NCBI RefSeq assembly: GCF_035083965.1
Contig: NC_089727.1
Span: 5,399,501 to 5,463,500, forward strand
Length of the DNA: 64,000 nt
Reading direction: 5' to 3'
DNA from: Branchiostoma lanceolatum
Lineage: Eukaryota; Chordata; Leptocardii; Amphioxiformes; Branchiostomatidae
Shown one piece after another: positions 54,824 to 64,000 of the stretch. The first letter of the stretch is position 1; the number at the start of each line of letters is the position of its first letter. The notes below the pieces were generated by a model, which was not told the DNA's origin, did no database searches, and saw only the letters and a program-made list of their open reading frames with translations. The translations under genes were made by a program, and so were the position numbers.

Positions 54824-57800
54824 TGGTGTAATGGCAGAACGTCAGATACCAGTTGGAATGACGTCATGTACAAAATGTATGTGTGTATGGATATGTACAT
54901 AACAAAGACGCATTAACAATCGATAGGGAGCTATTCAGGATTTTGGATTGGCTACAATATTCTGTAGACTATAATGCTACAACTACAACCTGTCTTGAAA
55001 AGAATCAAGACTAGCATAGTAATAGTAGTAACTAGTAAGGCACACTAATTATTCAATTATCGTGAGCTTCAGGTTGTATGAGATTAGCAGGCATGCACAT
55101 AGCATATTCATAACATCTTAGCAAATACAGCACATTAAACTCATCATGTATGTATGCTACATACGCTACACTTTGATGGATGATTTAAAGCTAATCAAGG
55201 CATAAAGACACACAAAGAATGACATTACTGCTTGACAGGCGATTACCAAAAGATAAGCTCTATGTATTGACTATTCATATGTTACTCCCCTCCCGACACA
55301 CTTAATTTTTTGGTAAAATGTTTTATGTAGATCTCATTACATACATGTTTTTGTTTCGGAACAATCTATGCAATCTACAAATGGTTGAACAATAGAAGGC
55401 CTGAAATATGCTGCACAATAAAAAATACGTAATATTCGCAAAGTATAAGTTATTGATTATTGAGTACTGTCAAATAATTTTGACAAAAACACCCTCCCCA
55501 GACCATTTTGTGATCTTTTTTTAAAATCCTTCCATTTATACTTTATTATCATAGGAGTCACCAAAACAAAATAGAAAGGCCCAGCTGTGTGCATGTTATC
55601 AACACATCTGTATTATAACATTAATTCTTTATAGTTGATAGAAGAAAACTCAATCTGTACTCCTCTATGCGATTAGCAAATAACACGGAAATACAATACT
55701 CAATAGAATGCATTTCTTGCAGCCTTTGTAAAATGTACTTCATGTAATGGAGATATGATAGTAGACACTTGCAAATTTGAATATACTTACTGACGAAGTC
55801 GAAACCTGTTTATTTCAGAAAATCATTTGCAAATATAATCATTTCTGTATCAAAGGTCAGGACAATGAGGATAATAAACAATATCATCATGACAAAAAAT
55901 TCAGTCTTTGATCAGCCTTGAAATTTCTAACAGAATGCCACTGGTTGTGATCTCTATCGTAAACTAAACTACGCAAAATAATGTGTGCAAAATGGACCAT
56001 TTGAATTGCTGTTCTGCGGGCAGGGCGTTGTCTACCCTGTAATCTCTGACTGGGATGTAATCTATTTCCCGGTCCCTCCTGGAGTCAACAGCCACGCCTA
56101 GTGATTGTATCGATCCTTTCACTGATGATAGCAAAATAATGTGGGCCATAATCAATATTTAATGGGCAACACTGAAGAGTGCTGGACAGATGCCACATGC
56201 ACTATCCATGGGGGCTAAGGGGCCTGGACAGGGGAACTGTTTACTGGGAGTGTGATATACACTCTGGGTCATTTGGACTGATTCAACGTGAGGCTACTAG
56301 TAGTCAATGTTGACTGTACACATATATCTTTTTCTGCTGATGGTATTTTCTTTTCATTGGTTGTCTCTCTTTTTTCCAGGTCACTTAAGTGTTTATGATA
56401 TTTCACTTTCATATTTTGTCTCTTTCTCAGGGTCTAGATTGAAATGTACTCAAAGATGTATCAAATGTGTGGGTGTGTCCATCTATATGTATGTATGTGT
56501 GCATATCTTGTATGCATGAATGTGTGTCTCTGTGAGCATAGTTTGATTTTAGACTTTTAGATTTGAGAGTATAAACTAAATAGATGCCCTCTCTGAAGAT
56601 GTTCAAACTGGATCAGTCTGAAAAATACTCGTAGGACTAGACTTGAATGAAGGGCATACCTAGAGCCACAGAGCAGGAAAGGGGAAATGGGGTGCAATAA
56701 TATCAAGGGGTATTTTGTACAAGGGCCATACACTCAAAGGTCATTCTTCTATATGGATGCTCAGCATGATTTCACTTAGTTTTCATCTTTGAGTGCTTTA
56801 GGTTGAGCAGGTATGCTGAACAGAGTAGCCACTTTAGTCTAAAAATCAGGGTAGAAACAGCTGAAATTGAAGTACTACGTACTGTACCGGCAGTATGTGA
56901 CATATGTACCAGACTACTACCTGGAAAACCACACAGTGGTGTACAACTACGTATACAGGGTATTGGATAATTCACCTAAAAAGAGACGACAGATCAAATG
57001 AAGAGCAGCCCATACTGAAATTTTACAGTTTCTATCTGGCTGAAGAATTTCTACTATACTCATAGCAGTGTTCTCGCCAGCGCCCGTCCTCCCGTCATTT
57101 GACGGGTTTTTGTTGCTCATGACGGACAAAATTTTTGCCCAACCCGTCATTTTTAATGGACAAAAATCGGTGTGTAAAGATATTTAGACAGAGCTTAGAA
57201 TGTTCAAAAACTCCAGAGGATCAGCGGAAGTTCGTGACGATGGCAATCTAGATCATTTCTAATGCCCGCTGGCGACAACCCCAGCAACACACAGAGCGCC
57301 GTGGTGGTTGCTAGTAATATTTTGTGGCCGCCGAAAACTCGGCGTCATGCGCCGTCCTCCCCACCACAGTTTTGGCCGGTCGCATCAGGCTGACGTTTAT
57401 TTCTGTTTTGTCCCTCTCGGTTCACCGTCAGTTATTGTCATCAAAGACGCCTTAAAATTCAGAAATACTCCTTTAGCTATCAGGCTTTGTGTAATCTGTG
57501 TAAACAGAATTAAAGTTTTAAGCCGCGGCGGCTGAGCTTTCTTCCCGCAAGAAATGGTAAACAGGCGATTGTAATCCACCAATCACAGCACACCTCTCCG
57601 TCGCGTCAAGAAAAAACGACCAATGACATGCGAGTCTCGCTACTCGCGAGATTTCAGCTAAGCGTGAATTCGCGAGATGTTAGGGGAATGGCGGGAATCG
57701 CAAGGATCGCACGACGAAGCGGCTGTTGGAAGGCTTGAATCGACAACTTTTGAACACATTCAGTGCAGTTTCCGGAGAAATTAACCGTGGAAAACATGGG

Positions 57801-60800
57801 ACAAAAAACATGGACGTCTTTATTGCGTTCTTTCTCAAAGTAGGGTGTCAAATTCCTCATTATGTTCAATAATTACAGGGCGCATACGGAACAAGTGTTG
57901 AAAAGTTGTGTTTTATTTTTGCCACGCCGACTTACTAGTAGAGTAGAGTAGAGTAGAGTAGAATTTTCGGTGTATTTTAGTATTCTGTATTTTAGTATTC
58001 TGTGTGTATTTTTTGTAGGACGTAGCTGATACGTAATAAAGTTTTGTTGTGCTAAATTTTATTTTCTTTGCCGATTGTATACAACATAAAAGTGTAGCTT
58101 GTGTGTAAAGTTGTGAACATTCGATATTTCTAGATTTCCGCGATGCCTCCCCCAAAAAATCAAGCCTGAAACCCTTGTGTAATTTTTCACCGAAAGAGAT
58201 GTCATTAAACTAAGCTTATTCTACCAGAAAATTTGCCCCTCAAAATGCAGGAAATAGCGTTTCAGAGGGTCTAGATCTCAAAATTTTCCGACCCCCCTAG
58301 AATGGTCGCGCCTCCGGCGCGACGCCTCGCGCCTTCGGCGCTCGATATGTTCTTCCCCGAAGCAAAATTAAAATGACGGGTAAAAATTTAAGGCTGGCGA
58401 GAACACTGACTCATAGTCATAGACTCATACTCTACTCAGTGTCAGATGAATTCAAAACACTTGTGTATTCAGCTTGCTGCGTCAATACCACAGCACCATT
58501 GTCCTAGGCGCATGGTGTATACTTTGTGTCCTTGGCCTATTTTCTAGCTATTTTGCCAAACAGATTCACGTGTTCTCTATTTCGGACAGGAAATTCTAGA
58601 GAAACTATCATAACCTTAACAGATGATAACTACGTTAAAGCTCTGAGTGTGCAGTTCCCTTATAAATCATATGAGCACGAAACCCTTACACTTACTAATT
58701 TCACATGCAGGTAACGTCACTTATATGTGACACAGACTCTAGTAGTAGCTTTTACACCTAGATTAATTGAGACATTAGAATGACCTGGGGCCCTATCCTG
58801 ACTGTAATGTCCTCCTCTACCGGGCATTGGAGGCCCTTACCCTTCAAGCCTACAAAAATACATTTTTCTTCATTAAAGTCAGGATCTATTATTTCTCTCC
58901 ATCTCTGCCTGCAGGTCTACACATCTATCAAGTACATATTCCAGACATTTAGCTTGACAGATAAAAAGCCACCAGAGACCCATTACACATTAGACATGTT
59001 AGAAATGGGTAGGCTTAGCATATAGTGCTGCAGATGCCCCCCTCCCCACCATCTCTAATCCCACATGTGACAGACTACTGATACTGCCAGATGTGAAAGA
59101 TGTGCAGACATTCACGTGTGAAACCTAACTCTTCCCACAAGACAGCGGATAGCCCCACAATGCCAATCTAACTACTTCCGAAGTATACATCACATACGTG
59201 GCAGCAGTCAAGGTGGCAGCAGGACGATAAATATTCCAAGCACAGTCCCTATGATAAAAGCATTATGATCACTAACATCGTAACAAAAGTATATCATGGA
59301 CCAAGGACGTTTAAACCACCTTGCATGGACATAGCAAGTTCTTGGAATTCATAATGTATCAAGGCATGATGTACACTTTATATCATTATAACATGTTTAA
59401 AACATCATCTTCATCAGAGACAGTGGTCTTCTAACATGTAACGTAATGAAAAAGGCTTGTCAAATCTATACCGGTAGATTTCAGAAAGGAGGTTTTAATT
59501 TCCAAAGTCATGCATGGGTAGAAGTTAAAACAGAAAAATGTCCCACAGTAACAACACATCTTATTGTTTGGCCGGATTCCTGACTCTGTTTGTATGTTTG
59601 TGTTTACTAAATACTGCTGACTAGTGGAGTCTGCACACAATGTCCTGCATCAAACGCAGGATCACTGTAAACACTACATGCACTCAAGGTCATAAACATG
59701 CATCAGCAGACAAGAGAAACATTAACACGACAAACATGTCGTAGTTTACACAACAACAATAAAAACGGGCATGTTACATGAGATTATAAAAAATGCAAAA
59801 ACTTTGGCTGACTCTCTAAAACTTAGCTTGCTAATGCTATCAAGACTTTATTTATTTATTTAGGGTGGAGGTGTTCAAAAATGTGTTTTTCCCGAGAAAC
59901 ATCATAGAGTAGAACTCATTGCCACCAAGTACCATAGGCTTGCTAGGGGCATCCTCATTCGGTGTCATCTAGATTTACACATTAGGTAGCTTTAATTTAA
60001 ACACTGCTTGTAGCTTGTGCAAAGGTCAGATGTAACAGGTTGTTCGGTTTCGAAGAAGGAGTATATGTGTTCAATTGTGCCTTGCTAGTATTTGTGCCTC
60101 CAACACATCATCATAATACAATGTATAGTACATACAGGTAGGGCTTAGAGTTAGACAACTTCAAGGGGGTAGGTAGGCAGAAGACAATGCAAATTTTCAC
60201 AGTGGTTTTGAGTTCGCGGTGAGGCAGTCACTGCAAACATAAAACGATAAAACCACCCAAAAAATTTCTGCACGTACAATGTACAGCATAACCAGCTGCT
60301 ACTGTGCTGCGTGCATGCAAAGCTGGTGTGCATATCATAAGTGATCCTCAAAGCCTTGCTGATTAGTTTCCAAAGATGAATACTTTAATTTGTTGTTCTC
60401 CGTCTGAAAGTGAATGCCTGAACCTGCTTTCAATACTGTACTATAGGCTAGTATTTACTGTAAGTGTTACATAACAAAGTAAGCTGGGCACGTATAACAC
60501 ATCATCATCATATGACTAGTGTGAGGAGGTACAAATTATGTAGTTATTGAAAAGTGTTAGACAATCGAGTTTGCAGGTAATCTACTTATTCTTGTTACGG
60601 CATACAAATGAAGATGAAAAAATCAAAGGAGTGTGATTTAATTTTACAACTTTATGGCTCACTGGTCATTTATGGCAATTTTATTATGCCAGTCGTATAA
60701 TGAAATTATAATAATTTAGTTGATATATTATCATGAAAGGACCTAATCATGAGGAGTGCACACAATTATTCTATTTTCTAAAGTTTGAATAAAATCCAAT

Positions 60801-61283
60801 GGCCATATGATGTCACAAAATTCATCATTGGTATAACTGCTTGATTAGATTCATGTATGGACGTATGGTATAACGTTAACGTACGAGTTACAAAGTGTCC
60901 TTTTGGAAACCACTTCAAATCCCACGGAATAATGGCACAGATTGAAGTTTTAGTGCATGAAATATAGTGTCATCAGCATCCATCTGATGGACTTGAAGCT
61001 AGAGTTTTAATCTGTTTTAAAGAGCCACGTCATCAGACGGTGTAACCTTTCAGGTGAACGCGCAGAAATCTCGTCTGCCACATAACATTTTCATTCTCCC
61101 CAAAATAAGGTACATGAACCATGGCGCCAGGTGTGGGCCAACGTTTCACCACATTTGGGACGTAACTTTGGAAACAATCCGTCAAGTATCTCCTTCTAAG
61201 CGTTCCTCTTGGCCTTAACTACCCATCTGACGCCGATGGACCGCCTTGTCGAGACTGATTTGTAGAAAAATGAGTGAAAATTA
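54824..61283. other. ARFIP: Arfaptin intron 1, remaining part
   Basis: About 6.4 kb without a supported exon. The only clear content is the hAT-like element at 57066-58408 and scattered simple sequence. Confidence 0.6.
57066..58408. mobile_element. hAT-like non-autonomous element, 1.34 kb
   Basis: Ends CAGTGTTCTCGCCAGC and GCTGGCGAGAACACTG are exact inverted repeats, with a perfect 8-bp target duplication ACTCATAG (57058-57065 and 58409-58416). Subterminal CCCGTCATTT motifs recur inverted near both ends. No long ORF. Confidence 0.9.
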
Positions 61284-61453
61284 CCTGTTCTTCGATGAAA
61301 ACCCGGTACAGTTCCTCACGACGTGACGTCACCACATCCGGGACTTCTGGGTCAGACGGATGGGCTGCGCATGTGTACTAACGATTCTTGGTGCATGATG
61401 GGATATGTGGTAACCTTTTAACTTTGACCTACAGCAGCTGAAGGACGTGCGAG
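61284..61453. promoter_or_regulatory. Bidirectional arfaptin/TIMM10B promoter with CRE
   Basis: The arfaptin first exon (minus) ends at the donor CAG|GTAATT at about 61284, and TIMM10B (plus) starts at 61454, so both transcripts must start within about 170 bp. A perfect cAMP-response element TGACGTCA lies at 61324-61331, with no TATA box. The CRE call is by sequence; activity is inferred. Confidence 0.65.
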
Positions 61454-62711
61454 ATGGATCCAGCACAGTTTCAGGCAAATTTACGAAATGTAAGCGTTCT
61501 AAATGGTATAAATCTGTACCATTCAATAGATATGTTCTTTATTTAAAGCTACGTCAAATGATAAGTGTTCAGCCTTCTTTGTTTTCACATAACGGCAATG
61601 GATGTGTTGTGTGGGAGGGCCGAGTGGGTTGCACATGTGAGAGTTGTCATGACAGGATGCCCTTCGACAATTTTGAGTTGACGAGAGATGAAGAACCTTA
61701 TATTGACTCAAGCTCCCAATATTTCAATGGCGGCAGGATCGACGCCACTCGTATGTTTATCAAGAAGAAGAACAGGAATGTAACATCTAAGCTGTGTTTG
61801 TCTCCTCTGTAGCTACGTGATTTCCTGGCGGTTTATAACCGGCTGACAGAACACTGCTTCAGCAGATGTGTGTCCAACATGAACTACAGGTACCTCACAA
61901 GGGAAGAGGTGAGAAGGGTGGAAATCTTGGTTTTATAAAGAGTCAATACCCTATTTCCACACAAAAAGCAAAGCGTCTAGCAATAAGCTTTTGACCAGTT
62001 CTTTGCGAATAAGATCTTTGTTATTGTCAATAACAGAATTTATTCAATACCATGTTGTTGTATATTCATTTTTGTAGATAAAATGGTTACTAGTGATGTC
62101 ACTGTCTCACTGTACATATACGGTTCAGAGAGTATCAGTAATTTATGATACCACATCTAAAGTCAGGTCATGTTACAGTTGACGTCTAATGTCTAGATTA
62201 TGCAAGGGATGTAATTGTTAGGGACTTCTAGACTAGTGCTTTTTGTATTATAGTCTTAAAACTTAGGCCTGCTTTCTCTTCCCCCAAACAGGAAGTCTGC
62301 CTTGATGGTTGCTCAGGAAAGTTGATCAATGCCAACCACAGAATCATACAGAAATTTGCCGAGATCGGACCTTATGCCAAACTACAGCAGGAACAGGAGA
62401 GGGCAGCTGCACAGGCTGCAGCTGAAGCAGCAGCACAAGCAGCTCAAACAGGTGCAGCAGGTGCACCAGACATTCCTACACCAGCCGGTGTTCCAGGTCT
62501 TCCACACCTAATGCCAGGTGTTGACTCACAGCTGCCAACAGGCGCAATGCCTGCACCAGACTCAGATGTGACTGCAACACAGATGTTAGGTGCAATCGCG
62601 GCTCAACCTGCACCTGTATCACCTCTATCAGGTGCCGCTGCAGGAATGTCTGGAAATGCTGAACCACAGGGACTTGCAACAAATGTCACACAGCAACAAA
62701 GTACAACATAG
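61454..62711 (+). CDS. TIMM10B: TIMM10B, small Tim chaperone of mitochondrial protein import
   Basis: Exons 61454-61489 ([12 protein letters not shown]), 61813-61908 and 62292-62711. All junctions are phase 0, giving 183 residues. Twin CX3C motifs CFSRC and CLDGC, as in small Tim proteins; [16 protein letters not shown] and [14 protein letters not shown] identify TIMM10B (Tim9b), which sits at the carrier translocase TIM22 in the intermembrane space. The ATG at 61454 gives the family N-terminus. Human TIMM10B is about 103 residues. Here a tail of about 100 residues rich in Ala, Gln, Pro, Gly and Thr follows the small-Tim fold. AATAAA at 63200-63205. Confidence 0.93.
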
Positions 62712-64000
62712 TTAAAGTAGTATTGCTGGATTTTACATGTTAAACGTTTGGTCAATGAAATCAACTTGTTAAAACTGAGGACGGTTCAACTTGTCAGTGA
62801 CGCCACGAGGAACTGGATCACAAGCAATGCTATACTTTTCACTCTTCAGTTAAGGTTGGATGTCTCTGATGATGGGTTATATGTGTCAAACTTTTAGTCA
62901 ATGAAATCAACATGTTAAAACTGAAGACTTCAACCTGTTGTCATAGACTCCAGGACGAGCTGGATTTCAAGCAGCTGTTAATCTATGCTTTTCACTGTTC
63001 ACTTTAGGTTGACTGTCTCAATATTTCTGATGTTCAGTGTAATATTTAAGAGTTTAGACCATCTATATATGTATAGATGAGGTCTTGTATGTTGGCAATA
63101 GAAAGTTTGTGATATCAAGGAGGTTATATAACCTCTTTGGTGATATGCAGTTAATATGTTTATACATGTACTAACACATACCTGTATACATTCCTGTTGA
63201 ATAAATTGCTATCATCAGACAATATAGATCATATATTTGTTTGTAATCAAAGTTGTCTACCCCATCAAGAGGATGTAAAAGGGGTTTTGAATGCTTTTTT
63301 TGTAGAAGTTGCCTTGTAGTCAGATCTACAGATGCAGTTAGTCTATGCATTAGCAATCCCTCTTCTAAATCACAAGGTCGGGTGGGGGTATTCTTTAAGC
63401 AGAGGTTTTGATAAGGGGGCTGCAAGTAGTGGCCGCAATTTTAAACGCTGCTCTAGGTGTGGGTTGGGAGAAGGTGGATGATGGAATCCCAGGTTGGTCA
63501 TTGGAGTTGACTTTTACGATTTTCAAGATGTCAGCCCTGAGACCAGACTGTAAGGTTTGTGCTGCTCACACCAAGAAGGACATTACTCTTTTCAAAAAGT
63601 GTGATGGGTTGACCTTAGAAGAATTCTTATTTGCATAGTTGTTAGACTTATTTTTTTTTACCAAGCTGTGCGACTACCAATGTTTATTCACTAAAAGAGG
63701 AACACGACATGGTCCTCCACAGTACACACATTTTCTATTTCAAGTGGAACTTTTAAGACTGAGCATAAAGTCGCGCGGGAGGTAAATCTCAAGAAACATT
63801 TTACAGATCATTGCCACCCAGCGATCCTAACGCGAACTACAGGAGTTTGCGTGACTATTTGGTACATATGCTTGCTGTACAGGAAATGCATTGTCAGTCG
63901 AGACTGAGAACCCCTTTGACGAAGATTATAAGATTAATCAAAAGATCAAGTCTCTTTGAAGGAGCTCATTGTCCCTGCAGCTGTATCTTGAAAACAGTCT
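62712..64000. other. TIMM10B 3'UTR and downstream flank
   Basis: The 3'UTR with its tandem repeat and AATAAA (63200-63205) fills the left part. The short palindrome CAAGGAGGTTATATAACCTC plus TTTG lies at 63116-63139. From 63220 to the edge no gene is supported; a 76-codon open frame at 63408-63638 matches nothing I recognise. Confidence 0.6.
62738..63020 (+). repeat. Two-copy ~145-bp tandem repeat in the TIMM10B 3'UTR
   Basis: The unit starting near TTGGTCAATGAAATCAACTT (about 62749) recurs from about 62896 (TAGTCAATGAAATCAACATG). Both copies contain GTTAAAACTGA...CTTTTCACT, diverged. Confidence 0.75.

Noticed and set aside
63408-63638. Open frame of 76 codons downstream of TIMM10B
   Set aside because: Lacks a convincing start or any family similarity I recognise; left as unannotated flank.

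Overview
The window is animal nuclear DNA, almost certainly from a lancelet (amphioxus, Branchiostoma). Genes are split by GT-AG introns, the intergenic DNA is full of short inverted-repeat transposons, and one gene encodes two V-type Ig domains followed by a chitin-binding domain, the VCBP architecture described from amphioxus and other invertebrate chordates.

Layout, left to right. (1) 1-8.5 kb, minus strand: 5' half of OFD1 (centriole/ciliary protein), 16 coding exons, running off the left edge. (2) 8.5-25.9 kb, plus strand: a lysosomal alpha-N-acetylgalactosaminidase/alpha-galactosidase-type gene (NAGA-like) with an unusual structure. Exons 1-4 and 6 are single, exon 5 is present in two equal-length versions 49 bp apart, and the terminal exon, which encodes the C-terminal beta-sandwich domain, is present in eight tandem versions. 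Each terminal exon has its own phase-0 acceptor, its own stop codon and a downstream AATAAA. If all are used, the locus could make up to 2 x 8 enzyme isoforms of 406-418 residues. This is the most exciting structure in the window. (3) 26.0-31.8 kb, minus strand: a complete seven-exon VCBP gene (356 residues), tail-to-tail with the NAGA array, with a CR1-like LINE in its first intron. (4) 33.6-40.2 kb: two intronless, head-to-head receptor tyrosine kinase genes (947 and 939 residues). They are near-identical except for a strongly diverged ectodomain segment. (5) 40.8-61.3 kb, minus strand: an arfaptin gene (BAR-domain protein, 399 residues) with an extra partial copy of one BAR exon. (6) 61.45-63.2 kb, plus strand: TIMM10B, starting about 170 bp from the arfaptin first-exon donor in a head-to-head arrangement that, from memory, also exists in human (ARFIP2/TIMM10B).

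Mobile DNA: several non-autonomous hAT-like elements (four with perfect 8-bp target duplications), a TTAA-flanked element, long palindromes, a tRNA-derived SINE, and a 1.3-kb GC-rich inverted-repeat element inserted inside the NAGA terminal-exon array. Most of the genes are functionally unrelated. The NAGA, receptor kinase and arfaptin loci share a theme: partial internal duplication that diversifies one protein module while the rest is kept constant. Exon boundaries were read by eye from splice consensus, reading-frame phase and family similarity; no alignment or expression data were available.
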